This document shows positions 41,684-50,989 of a stretch of DNA of 64,000 bases, piece by piece. How positions within the stretch are numbered: position 1 is the stretch's first letter; each line of letters begins with the position of its first letter. Origin of the DNA: Dyadobacter psychrophilus. Its GTDB lineage: Bacteria; Bacteroidota; Bacteroidia; Cytophagales; Spirosomataceae. A program made the position numbers and the translations under genes. The stretch is from the NCBI RefSeq assembly GCF_900167945.1, contig NZ_FUZA01000002.1:620001-684000 (forward strand), given 5' to 3'. Under the pieces are notes generated by a model. It worked only from the letters and a program-made list of their open reading frames with translations, ran no database searches and had not been told where the DNA came from.

Positions 41684-42382
41684 ATGACAAGCCTTTTATT
41701 GATTGACGACGAAGTCCAGTACAGTGAACTGACCAAGGAATATCTGGAAATGAAGGGCTGTAATGTGGTGCTGAAACACGATGGACAAGCCGGGTTAGAC
41801 GCATTCAAACTGCATCCATTTGACCTTTGCGTACTCGATATTAAAATGCCCAAAAAGGATGGCTTCACGCTGGCTGAGGAGATCAAGGAAATCAATGAAA
41901 TGACGCCTATCATTTTCCTGACCGGACAATCGCTCAAAGAAGATAAAATCAAAGGACTCATGCTTGGCGCCGACGATTATCTTACCAAACCGTTCAGTAT
42001 GGAAGAGCTTTATCTGCGGATAAAAGCGATTCTGAAAAGGGTCAAAGTGCAGGAAAAAGCCATTGTAATCGACCAGTATCAATGGGGAAATTCGAAATTT
42101 GATCTTGAATTACGCGAGCTTACTGTTGCGGGAGAAAAAATCAAGCTCACTTCCATCGAATCCAAGCTGCTCAAATTATTCTGTGAACACCAGAACAAAG
42201 TGCTCACCCGGGAAGTGGCGATGATGGGAATCTGGGGCGACGAAGAGCATTATCGCGGTTACAGCCTGAATGTGTATGTAAGCAAGCTGCGCAAATTTTT
42301 CAAACCGGATCCATCTGTTGAGATTCTTAATTTGCACGGCGAAGGTTACAAACTGGTGTCCAAACAGCGTGTTACTTCATGA
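41684..42382 (+). CDS. OmpR/PhoB-family response regulator
   Basis: A 232-residue regulator. The receiver has the acidic pair Asp8-Asp9, the phosphoacceptor Asp52 in LCVLDIKMPKKDG, Thr in IIFLTGQS and Lys in YLTKPF. The C-terminal winged helix follows from about 130: LTVAGEKIKLTSIESKLLKLF, recognition helix YSLNVYVSKLRKFF, and wing LNLHGEGYKL. It overlaps the Hpt gene by 4 nt (ATGA). It is probably the output of the phosphorelay with the giant kinase encoded on the other strand. Its targets are unknown. Confidence 0.93.
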   Translation: MTSLLLIDDEVQYSELTKEYLEMKGCNVVLKHDGQAGLDAFKLHPFDLCVLDIKMPKKDGFTLAEEIKEINEMTPIIFLTGQSLKEDKIKGLMLGADDYLTKPFSMEELYLRIKAILKRVKVQEKAIVIDQYQWGNSKFDLELRELTVAGEKIKLTSIESKLLKLFCEHQNKVLTREVAMMGIWGDEEHYRGYSLNVYVSKLRKFFKPDPSVEILNLHGEGYKLVSKQRVTS

Positions 42383-42705
42383 TGGATCTTTCTTTTCTGA
42401 GGGGGCAAATGGCTGGTGATGAGAAACTTGTCGCCCGCTTTGTTTCCATTTTTAAAACGCAGGTCCCAGCTCAGGTTAGTCAGTTGCCGGGCTTATGTGA
42501 AAATGAAGATTGGGAAGAACTTTCATCCGCATTTCACAGTCTTAAAACGCAGTTCAATTACATGTTAATGACCGAGTTTGCCGAACAGATGCGCGAGATG
42601 GAGGAAAGTGTCGACAATGGTGAAACCGCATTCATTGCAACCCGCATAGCAGAATTCACCACTAAGTTTAATCATTTCTGGCAAAACGAATTTCCTGAAA
42701 ACTGA
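42379..42705 (+). CDS. Stand-alone histidine phosphotransfer (Hpt) protein
   Basis: A 108-residue helical bundle. The phosphate-accepting His53 lies in AFHSLKTQ (family consensus HxLKGS/T), preceded by a helix FKTQVPAQVSQLPGL and followed by an amphipathic helix with EQMREMEESVDNGE. It carries phosphate between a receiver and another receiver. It is translationally coupled to the response regulator and its stop is 10 nt from the stop of the convergent hybrid kinase gene. This makes a complete His-Asp-His-Asp chain at one locus. Confidence 0.85.
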   Translation: MMDLSFLRGQMAGDEKLVARFVSIFKTQVPAQVSQLPGLCENEDWEELSSAFHSLKTQFNYMLMTEFAEQMREMEESVDNGETAFIATRIAEFTTKFNHFWQNEFPEN

Positions 42706-42715
42706 CACATTATCT

Positions 42716-45700
42716 TCAAAGCGTTTCTTCCGTCTTTGCTGCTGCTTCCAGCAATTTCCTGATTTTAAATTTCAACTTTTTCGCTTCAATCGGTTTTGTA
42801 ATGTAATCATCCATTCCTGCATTCCGGCACTTTTGCGCTTCGGCTGGATTAGCATTGGACGTGAACGCCAGAATAGGCGTGTGCCTGTCTTTTTCACGAG
42901 CCCGGATTGCCTGCGTGGCTTTGTAACCATCCATAATTGGCATTTTTACATCCATTAAGATAATGTCAAAGCTGGCTTCATCCAGTTTTTGCAGCGCGAT
43001 TGCTCCATGATCTGCAATCGTAACACGCAAATTCTGAATGATCTTTTTCAATGTTTCCTCTGCCACCACCTGATTGAAAAGATTGTCTTCAACCAGCAGA
43101 ATGTTCACGCCGGAAAGCACTTTTTGATTGTCTTCATCGTCAACTTGTTCACCCGGATTACAAATTTCAAAAGTCAGGTTGAAACTGAAATTGGTACCTT
43201 TTCCCAGCTCGCTGTGCACATGCATGGTGCCGCCTTGTTCTTCCACCAGTTTTTTGGCAATGAATAATCCAAGTCCCGTCCCCGACTGTTTGGTGTTCAG
43301 ATCGTCGTCAATGCGGGTAAAAGTTTCGAAAATATACGCCAGCTTATCCTGCGCAATGCCCATCCCCGTGTCAATGACTTCAAAAAGCAGTTCTTCACTT
43401 TCATGGTCGCGGCTGACCATGCTAACCTTAATACGGACTGCGCCATTGTCGGTGAACTTAACCGCATTTCCAGCCAAATTAAGCAATATCTGATGCAGCC
43501 GAATCGGGTCCCCGATGAGTTGCGGACTCACGTTTTCATCCACGCTGAGCTCCAACTGGAGCCCTTTTTCCTCGGCAATCACTTTCATAATGTAAACCAG
43601 CCGGTTCATCCGGTCACGGACCTGAAATGGTTTGTTTACAAATGAAAATTTGCCAGCTTCAATTTTCGAATAGTCCAGAATGTCGTTGATAATGGCAAGC
43701 AGGTTCTCCGAAGAATAGCGGATTCCCTTCGCATATTCGGTTTGTTTTGGGTTTAATGGTGTATCAAATATCAGCTCCGACATGCCCAGAATAGCCGTCA
43801 TCGGCGTGCGAATCTCGTGGCTCATATTGGCGAAAAACTGCTCCTTGAACCTCGATTTTTCTTCTACCAAAAGTTTTTGACGCTCGATTTCTTCTTTCTG
43901 CACCTGGATCTCAGCTGTCCGCACAGCCACTTTTTGTTCCAGCTTTTCGTACAGGATCGCATTCTCGATCGAAACGGCGATTTGCCCCGAAAGCAATTTC
44001 AAAAGCTGCGTCCGTTCATTGGTAAATACAGCGGTCGCAAGATTGTTTTCAAGATAAAGCACGCCAACGAGTTTGCCCTGATTCAATGCCGGAATGCATA
44101 ACGTAGATCGGATCTGCTTTTCAACAATGACCGGGTCGTTGCCAAATGCATCGCTGGCAAGTGCGTCATGCAAAATGACGTCTGATTTTGTTTCAAAAAC
44201 GTGTTTGATAATGCTCACAGGAACCTGATCGGAATCTGCCAGCCGCAATTTCCGGATTTCGCTGCCTTCGTCCACGACTGACCGCCGCGCCTCGATGTAT
44301 AGTTCACCTCCCCAGTCCAAGACAAAATAACCCGATTGCGCCCCAGCATTTTCAATGGCAAACTGCATTAGCTTGTCCATTAACCGGCTGAAAACCACTT
44401 CGCTGGAAATGGCAATGGACGCTTTCATCAGTGTAGCCAGATCCAATGTGGAAACAATGCTTTCACCAGCGACATTTTTGGCTGCAAAAGGAGATGAGAA
44501 TTCAGTGTTATGCTGCGAAAGTGATGGGAATGCATCCAGTAAAAGCCGCACTTTCAGAATACAGCCCCATTCTCTGTATCCTTCCACAGCGGCGGTCAGA
44601 TAGGTAAGCGCCATTTTATGCTGGCCTTTTTCGTGCCAATATTTACCGCAAAGCTCATTGGCCAATGCAGCTTCATGCGGGTGCCGGTTCACATTGCCGG
44701 CTTTAATGGCCTTATCGTAACAGGCGGCGGCCTCTTCGCTTTTTCCTTTCGCCGCGTAGATTTCAGCTTCTAGTAAAAACACTCTATGTTCCAGGTTAAC
44801 CAGGATATGCCGCGATAGTTTGCGGAGTTTGTTGTAATGTGTGATAGCTGTTTTCAAACCAGCCGCATCTTGCCGACGGGTTCTATAAACGGCAATGTTA
44901 AGCAGTGCAAAAAAGAAGGAGAAAAGCGCTTCAAAATGCGTTCCGCGCACATTGGTCGCAAAACGCGTTGCAGTTTGCGCGAAGACCAGCCCTTTTTCCA
45001 ATTCCCCGGAGAAATAAGCCAGGATCATTTTATAAGTGAAAGCGACGAACATCCGGGAATTATTCTTCATCGCAAAAATGCCCTCGAAAGCCTCTCCTTC
45101 ATCAAAATAATCACCGGTAAGGGACAAAGGATCATTATTTTCACCGAGCAGATTGGAAGCGATCTGGATCAGGGGCTCATTATAATGCGATAAAGATCCT
45201 TTTGAAAGCGACTTGGGCAGCTGATTATAGGCAATCATTTCATGCTTTGCCCAGTGCAGGTTTTTACCCGAAAGCACTAAATGAAAGCTGTATGAACTCG
45301 ATGCGTAAGAGCAATATTCAACATCGCCGCGTTCGAGGCCGGTCTGGTAGGAAGTGCGGAACGGTTCGAGCGATTCATTAATATGCTCGCCTGACGACCT
45401 GTTCACGATATTATAGAGCAGTAATGTGCGTGCTTTCGCGTCCGAATTTTCCATCCGGTCCGCCAGCTTCAATGCCACATTGCCATAACGGTAACAAGCC
45501 TGATGGTTGGTTTCAATTGCATTCACAATCGCTCCGTACGTCGCGAATGTAATCGCAGACTCCGGTGCAATGCCGTATTTGAGCGATAATTCAACCATTT
45601 TGAGCACCATCAAGGGATATAATTCCGGGATAGCCGAGAAGGATGCTGCTGTTATATTTTGTAAAAAACGCATGACCGTCAGCTTGTCCGGAGCGGTCAT

Positions 45701-48346
45701 CTTAGGCAAATTTTCCAGCTCCTCGATCGTTTTCCCGCGCATCAGCCATTTTGATTTCAGGTAGGCAGCCGCAGTGTGCAGTTTTGTGACTTTCGAAGGA
45801 AAACTGATGTCAAGCGTTTTCAAAACTTTCAATGAAAGTAGAACTGCATCCAAATGCTGCTCATGGAAAATCAGGCTTTGAATCTGGATATGATAGAGCT
45901 CAATCTGGTCCGTCGTATTTGCGTGAGTAAGTGCTGTTTCAGCAACTTCCCTGCACTTTTCCGCGTGGCCAGCCAGATAGGCGCTTTCAGCCAGGTTCAA
46001 ATGCAAGGTAAATGTCAGCGGATATTCATCAGCCCAATCTTCGGTCACCAGCAGGTCTTTCCCAATCTGAAAATAGGCCATCGCAACCGAGTAAGCAGCC
46101 GACGACCGGGCTTTTTTGCCTGCGTCAAGATTCAGACTGGCAATTTTGTATCGCTCTTCGGCCAGCCCAAACACATTCGGATAGTGGTTCAGGTGGTTGA
46201 CTATTTCAAACAACTGTTCATAACGCTCGGCCGCTGAAAGTCTTTCCAGCAAAAAGTAGCCAATGTTAACGTGCATCTCGTCCCTGGATTCCGGCGAGAG
46301 CACATGATATGCTGCTTGCTGCACCTGATCGTGTACAAACTGGTAGCGATTTGCGGATAAAAACTGATTTTCATGGCCACGTTCTGCGGTTAGCCGAAGC
46401 AAATTTTCCGTAACACATTCACGAAGATCTTCCGCAGTTTCCTGCGGCGTTTTGTCGGTCAATGCCGAAAGCATGGTCAGTTCAAAATCCGAACCGATGC
46501 ACGAAGCCGTGACCAATGCGTGGCGGGCAGCCTCACTTAATGCATTAATTCTGGATGTCAGCAACTGTTGGGAAGAGCCAGACAATGCGTAGTTGAGCAC
46601 ACGCTGCTGCTCCCAGGTCCATTTGCGCGACTGTGTGTTGTAGGTTACAAACCCTTTGGCAACCAGATCTTTAATGGTTTCGGTAACAAAAAATGGATTA
46701 CCGAGCGTGCGCGTGAGCACAATTTCTGCCAGCTGTCCGGCGACTTTCGGCGGGCAAGAGAATGTTTCCGAGATCATTTCGATAATGTCGGCTGATCGTA
46801 GCGGATACAGTCTGAGCTGCGACAAACCGGATGCTGCGTCCATGGATTTAAGGGCCGCTTTCAGTGGATGGTCTTCTGCTAATTCATTATCGCGATAAGT
46901 GCCCACGATCAGCAGATTAGAACCTTCGACTGCGTAGGTAACGCGACTCAGAAACCGTAAACTCGACGGATCGGCCCAATGCAGGTCATCCAGGAAAATG
47001 ACGAGCGGGTGTTCTTTTTTGGTAAATACATTGATAAACTTTGTAAACACATTCACAAAGCGGTTCTGCGCTTCAACGGGCGTCAATGCTTCCACGGCCG
47101 GCTGGGTGCCGATGATCTTTTCCAGCTCCGGAATCACATCAGTAACGACGCGTCCGAAGTGGCCTACTGCATCCAGGATTTCCTTCTTCCAATAGTGCGT
47201 CTGGCCGTGCGATATTTTACAAACCAGCTCATTAAATGCTTTTATAATGGCTTCAAAAGGAATGTTTTGAACATATTGATCAAACTTACCCGTAATAAAA
47301 AGCACATTTGTGGACTCGACTTTCCGTTGCAATTCCCGGATAAGAGACGATTTGCCAATGCCGGAATTGCCCGACACCAGCACCATTTCATTACGCTCAC
47401 TGATTTTCTCAAAGGCAGCACGCAACAATGCCATTTCCTTTTCTCTGCCGTAAAGCTTTTCAGCCAAATGGAACCGGCCGGGAAGGTCGCATTTGCCAAT
47501 TTGGAATTGCGCGGGAATGCTGCTGTTTTCAATGCATGTCTGGCAAACTAAAAGGTCAGACCGGATGCCCAATGTGGTCTGGTAACGCTCTGAGGGCTTT
47601 TTTGATAATAGCTTTAATATGATGTCAGATACAATCGCCGGAATTGCCGGAGCAACTGCCGACGGGGATGCAGCCGAACGGGCCAGATGCGCGTGCACCA
47701 GCTCGTTAGCGTCCGCATTTTCAAAGGGCAAAATGCCCGTAAAAAGCTGATAGAATATAACTCCTAAATGATAATAATCCGATCGGAAATCAACGGGAAT
47801 ATCCATCAACCCGCTTTGCTCGGGGGACATATATTGCAGCGCAATTGCGCCTTTACTCTGGCATGCAGACTCATCCGGACGATCTTCCGCCACAGCGCAG
47901 GTCAGATCAGCAAGTCTAACATCAAAAGTTTCGGGATTTATCAGGAAATGTGCAGGCCGGAGGTCGGGGTGGGAGATTCCGAGATAATGCAGCTCTTCGA
48001 CGATTTGGGTAAGCGCCAATGCAATGCGCAGTGCTGCCTGAACAGAAGGTTTATTTTCTACCAGATAATCTTCCAATCTGCAACCTTCGAAATCGTCCAT
48101 TTCAAGCACCAGGTAATTTTCGGGCCTGAGCATCCGATGGTGATTCAATATCCGGCTGAATGCGAATGCGCTGCCAAAACTGAATTCCTGATCGATCTCT
48201 TTGTAATGTGAATCCACGATACCAGTGAAAGGAATAATCTTTAAAATGACGTTTTTGCCGGTGATTTGCTCCACGGCGCGGACGAGGGATTTGTTCGATT
48301 CTTTATGCAGTTCAGCGATGATCCGGTAATCGGGGATGGTTATCAT
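42716..48346 (-). CDS. Giant Ser/Thr kinase - AAA ATPase - TPR - GAF - histidine kinase - receiver protein
   Basis: A 1876-residue protein. Order: protein kinase-like domain (1-270) with Lys36, HPDLRP at 126-131 (Asp128) and DLT at 147-149 where kinases have DFG; an AAA_16-type STAND ATPase with Walker A GNSGIGKSS (326-334) and LVIFLDDLHWADPSSLRFL as Walker B; about 550 residues of TPR-like helices; a GAF domain (about 1295-1440); a coiled coil; HisKA with phospho-His1510 in NMSHEIRTPM; HATPase_c with DTGMGIA and GTGLGL; and a receiver with Asp1799. The architecture resembles HstK-type multi-sensor kinases. The Gly-rich kinase loop is poor and DFG changed, so Ser/Thr activity is unsure. It is cytoplasmic; no membrane helix is seen. 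Confidence 0.93.
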   Translation of the reverse strand: MITIPDYRIIAELHKESNKSLVRAVEQITGKNVILKIIPFTGIVDSHYKEIDQEFSFGSAFAFSRILNHHRMLRPENYLVLEMDDFEGCRLEDYLVENKPSVQAALRIALALTQIVEELHYLGISHPDLRPAHFLINPETFDVRLADLTCAVAEDRPDESACQSKGAIALQYMSPEQSGLMDIPVDFRSDYYHLGVIFYQLFTGILPFENADANELVHAHLARSAASPSAVAPAIPAIVSDIILKLLSKKPSERYQTTLGIRSDLLVCQTCIENSSIPAQFQIGKCDLPGRFHLAEKLYGREKEMALLRAAFEKISERNEMVLVSGNSGIGKSSLIRELQRKVESTNVLFITGKFDQYVQNIPFEAIIKAFNELVCKISHGQTHYWKKEILDAVGHFGRVVTDVIPELEKIIGTQPAVEALTPVEAQNRFVNVFTKFINVFTKKEHPLVIFLDDLHWADPSSLRFLSRVTYAVEGSNLLIVGTYRDNELAEDHPLKAALKSMDAASGLSQLRLYPLRSADIIEMISETFSCPPKVAGQLAEIVLTRTLGNPFFVTETIKDLVAKGFVTYNTQSRKWTWEQQRVLNYALSGSSQQLLTSRINALSEAARHALVTASCIGSDFELTMLSALTDKTPQETAEDLRECVTENLLRLTAERGHENQFLSANRYQFVHDQVQQAAYHVLSPESRDEMHVNIGYFLLERLSAAERYEQLFEIVNHLNHYPNVFGLAEERYKIASLNLDAGKKARSSAAYSVAMAYFQIGKDLLVTEDWADEYPLTFTLHLNLAESAYLAGHAEKCREVAETALTHANTTDQIELYHIQIQSLIFHEQHLDAVLLSLKVLKTLDISFPSKVTKLHTAAAYLKSKWLMRGKTIEELENLPKMTAPDKLTVMRFLQNITAASFSAIPELYPLMVLKMVELSLKYGIAPESAITFATYGAIVNAIETNHQACYRYGNVALKLADRMENSDAKARTLLLYNIVNRSSGEHINESLEPFRTSYQTGLERGDVEYCSYASSSYSFHLVLSGKNLHWAKHEMIAYNQLPKSLSKGSLSHYNEPLIQIASNLLGENNDPLSLTGDYFDEGEAFEGIFAMKNNSRMFVAFTYKMILAYFSGELEKGLVFAQTATRFATNVRGTHFEALFSFFFALLNIAVYRTRRQDAAGLKTAITHYNKLRKLSRHILVNLEHRVFLLEAEIYAAKGKSEEAAACYDKAIKAGNVNRHPHEAALANELCGKYWHEKGQHKMALTYLTAAVEGYREWGCILKVRLLLDAFPSLSQHNTEFSSPFAAKNVAGESIVSTLDLATLMKASIAISSEVVFSRLMDKLMQFAIENAGAQSGYFVLDWGGELYIEARRSVVDEGSEIRKLRLADSDQVPVSIIKHVFETKSDVILHDALASDAFGNDPVIVEKQIRSTLCIPALNQGKLVGVLYLENNLATAVFTNERTQLLKLLSGQIAVSIENAILYEKLEQKVAVRTAEIQVQKEEIERQKLLVEEKSRFKEQFFANMSHEIRTPMTAILGMSELIFDTPLNPKQTEYAKGIRYSSENLLAIINDILDYSKIEAGKFSFVNKPFQVRDRMNRLVYIMKVIAEEKGLQLELSVDENVSPQLIGDPIRLHQILLNLAGNAVKFTDNGAVRIKVSMVSRDHESEELLFEVIDTGMGIAQDKLAYIFETFTRIDDDLNTKQSGTGLGLFIAKKLVEEQGGTMHVHSELGKGTNFSFNLTFEICNPGEQVDDEDNQKVLSGVNILLVEDNLFNQVVAEETLKKIIQNLRVTIADHGAIALQKLDEASFDIILMDVKMPIMDGYKATQAIRAREKDRHTPILAFTSNANPAEAQKCRNAGMDDYITKPIEAKKLKFKIRKLLEAAAKTEETL

Positions 48347-48441
48347 AGCAGCGGCGAGCGTTATCTTAATATGTTGTATCTCAAAGTAATGTAAAGGTAG
48401 GAATCAGCATTTGCCGTCAAATTCGTGCAGCCCGATTTTTA

Positions 48442-48503
48442 TAATTTTTTATACTTTTTAAGGAGTTCTTTCGATTTGCTCACGGCGCACTGCATTACCT
48501 TTG
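48442..48503 (+). promoter_or_regulatory. Predicted promoter and upstream element of the flavoprotein monooxygenase gene
   Basis: TTTG (48475-48478), 17 nt, TACCTTTG (48496-48503): a strong Bacteroidota promoter, 35 nt before the ATG. Upstream, 48442-48462 repeats the 21-nt element found before the acyltransferase gene (38376-38396), differing at one base, and 54 nt from its -7 box. Confidence 0.65.
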
Positions 48504-48538
48504 TCACTGTCAAAACGAAATTAAAACTTTAAGGATCA

Positions 48539-49789
48539 ATGAGAAAGATAGCAATTATGGGAGCCGGCCAGTCGGGATTGCACCTGGCGATTAGACTTGT
48601 CAAAAACGGGTATGATGTGACGATCATTTCGGAACGCTCAGCAGAAGAAATTTTCAATGGCCAGCCGACAGGTGCTACTTATCTTTTCCACGATTCCCTG
48701 CAACTGGAACGCGAGCTCGGCCTGGACTTTTGGAGCGACACCGCTTATCATTCAACAGGCTTCAACATTAATTTTGGTAAGACCGACGGCAACTTCGCGT
48801 TCGGCATTAAATCCCGCACCAGCAAGCCTGGCGTATCCATTGATCAGCGTCTTAAATTTTACCAATGGATCAAGCTTTTTGAAAAACTGGGCGGAAAATT
48901 TGTGGTTAGTGATACAACGCCTTCCGATTTACTGGCCTGCACGTCGCAGTTTGATCTGGTAATCGTTTCCTCGGGCAAAGGTCCGCTGGCAAGGTTGTTC
49001 ACCAAAGATGAGGAGCGTTCTACACATGAAAAGCCGGCCCGCAAGCTTGTACAGCTGCATATCAATGATTTTGAACACAGTGATAAGACCAAATTTACTT
49101 CCATAACTTTGGACGCACTCTTGGGCGGCGGGGAGATTATCACGGCTCCGTTTTATCAAAAAGATGACATTCAATGTTCATTCGTGCTTTTTGAATGTAT
49201 CCCCGGCGGCCCGATGGATGTTTTTGACGAGGCTACAACGGCTTCGGAATTGCTTGCAAAAGCAAAAGAAATGATCCGCACTTACTTGCCGTGGCGTTAC
49301 CCGGCTTTTGCCAATGCGGAGGTGATCGCAGACAATGCATTTTTGAAAGGCGCATTCACGCCGGTCGTGCGGAAACCGGTTGTGGAGCTGAACTCGACTG
49401 CGGCGGTGCTGGGAGTGGGGGATACGGTGATTTTAAATGATCCTATCGTCGGTCAGGGTGGCAATAATGCATCCAAAATGGCTAACGTATATGCCAAAGC
49501 GATCATTGCAAGAGGCAACGAGCCTTTCGATGTGAAATGGATGAATGAGACGTTTGAAGAATTCTGGAATTACTCCAAATACGTGAACCGGTTCTCAGAC
49601 ATATTCCTCGCACCAGCGCAGCCACACGTGATCGAAGTGCTGGGCGCAGCAACGCAAAACCCTGAAATCGCATTTGACTTTGTCAACGGATTCAACCATC
49701 CGCCTTCGATTTTCCCCTGGCTTGACGACGCAGAGGAGGCTAAAAAATACCTGGCCAGCAAAGTCGGGACGGCCGAAGCTGTGATGTAA
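48539..49789 (+). CDS. Styrene/indole monooxygenase-like FAD-dependent oxygenase
   Basis: A 416-residue protein, the length of StyA (about 415). The N-terminal FAD motif is GAGQSG (8-13) followed by HLAIRLVKNGYDVTIISE. GQPTGATYLFHDSLQLERELGL and the C-terminal GQGGNNASKMANVYAKAI are typical of styrene and indole epoxidases, which take reduced FAD from a separate reductase. No StyB-like reductase is nearby. The next gene, 45 nt on, is a methyltransferase, suggesting a hydroxylated or epoxidised product that is methylated. Confidence 0.85.
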   Translation: MRKIAIMGAGQSGLHLAIRLVKNGYDVTIISERSAEEIFNGQPTGATYLFHDSLQLERELGLDFWSDTAYHSTGFNINFGKTDGNFAFGIKSRTSKPGVSIDQRLKFYQWIKLFEKLGGKFVVSDTTPSDLLACTSQFDLVIVSSGKGPLARLFTKDEERSTHEKPARKLVQLHINDFEHSDKTKFTSITLDALLGGGEIITAPFYQKDDIQCSFVLFECIPGGPMDVFDEATTASELLAKAKEMIRTYLPWRYPAFANAEVIADNAFLKGAFTPVVRKPVVELNSTAAVLGVGDTVILNDPIVGQGGNNASKMANVYAKAIIARGNEPFDVKWMNETFEEFWNYSKYVNRFSDIFLAPAQPHVIEVLGAATQNPEIAFDFVNGFNHPPSIFPWLDDAEEAKKYLASKVGTAEAVM

Positions 49790-49834
49790 ACAGGTCACCA
49801 AAACATTATTTACTCAACCAAAAAATTTTGCTTA

Positions 49835-50842
49835 ATGAACAAGCTCAGCCTTGCATTCCCGGCGGATGCAGAACAGGACATCTATGTCCCTGTTCAATCA
49901 AAAAATGACTTCAAATTTCAATCCGCTGCCATTTCCATGTTGTATAAGTTGGTCTCAAATGGCGGGCCTGAGGAATGCGACTATCCTGCTCTTGATGAAT
50001 TGATGCAGCAATTGTACCGTATGAAGCAGAATGGTCGGATCGGCCAGAAGGAAACCGATTTTCTCCAAAGCATTTTCGACGATGAATTCCTTCAAAACAC
50101 GATTCATGGTTACGTTTTACGCAAGCCGCTGGGATATGCAGGCGATTATGCACTGATTGACATGATCTACACCTATGACAGTTTCGGCCACCCTGCTTAC
50201 CAGAACTGGGACCGCTACTTTCACTATCATGCAGCCACGCAGGCAGTGCGAAACCGGAAAGCGTTTTTCAAAAGCAAACTGCTTGAAAAGCTGGAAGGCC
50301 GCAACGTACCTTTGAATTTGCTGAATGTAGCCAGCGGCCCGGCCAGGGATTTATTCGAGCTTTATCAAATGATCGATCCCGGCATGCTCAACACAACTTG
50401 CGTCGATATTGATGCAGATGCCGTTGCGTTTGCGAGTGAACTTTGCCGGCCGTATGCAGATCAAATTCATTTTCGCCGACAAAATGTGCTGCGTTTTTCG
50501 GGGGCTGAGAAATATGACGTGATCTGGTCCGCAGGCCTTTTCGATTATTTTGAAGACCGCGTTTTCATCCTGGCACTCAGAAGACTACTCACTTTTCTCA
50601 AACCAGGCGGCGAGATCCTGATCGGTAATTTCTCGGAAAATAACCCAACCAGAGGTTATATGGAGATTTTCGGTGAATGGGTGCTGATCCACAGAAGCGT
50701 AGCAGAATTAAAGCGCCTTTCGTTAGAAGCTGGTGTGCATCCAGACAACATTACCGTCGAACAGGAGCCATTAGGCATCAACTTATTCCTTAAAATCCGC
50801 AGTGCCATTCCAGCCGGGCAGTCAACGCTTTGTATGAACTAG
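49835..50842 (+). CDS. Class I SAM-dependent methyltransferase, paired with the monooxygenase
   Basis: A 335-residue methyltransferase. Motif I is LNVASGPARDLFELYQ (V.SGPARD, where GxGxG is normal), and the acidic end of strand 2 is TTCVDIDADAVAFA. Motif IV is YDVIWSAGLFDYFED and post-motif LKPGGEILIGNFSEN. The first 130 residues form a helical extension before the Rossmann domain, as in a group of Bacteroidota and proteobacterial proteins fused or linked to regulators. It follows the flavoprotein by 45 nt, so they are likely one operon. Substrate unknown. Confidence 0.85.
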   Translation: MNKLSLAFPADAEQDIYVPVQSKNDFKFQSAAISMLYKLVSNGGPEECDYPALDELMQQLYRMKQNGRIGQKETDFLQSIFDDEFLQNTIHGYVLRKPLGYAGDYALIDMIYTYDSFGHPAYQNWDRYFHYHAATQAVRNRKAFFKSKLLEKLEGRNVPLNLLNVASGPARDLFELYQMIDPGMLNTTCVDIDADAVAFASELCRPYADQIHFRRQNVLRFSGAEKYDVIWSAGLFDYFEDRVFILALRRLLTFLKPGGEILIGNFSENNPTRGYMEIFGEWVLIHRSVAELKRLSLEAGVHPDNITVEQEPLGINLFLKIRSAIPAGQSTLCMN

Positions 50843-50989
50843 CGATCTGCCATCCAGTCTTTTATTCAATTTTTTCCACACCATAATTTACTCAAAATGA
50901 AAAACGCAATGCGCGGGTCCCCAGCGGACGCGCCAAAGAAGACGCATGCCCATTTACAATCCGTTTACTCAACTATTTATCCAATCAAA

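Noticed and set aside
50897..50989. Upstream ATG of the beta-lactamase-fold gene
   Set aside because: It would place 31 hydrophilic residues before a clear lipoprotein leader.
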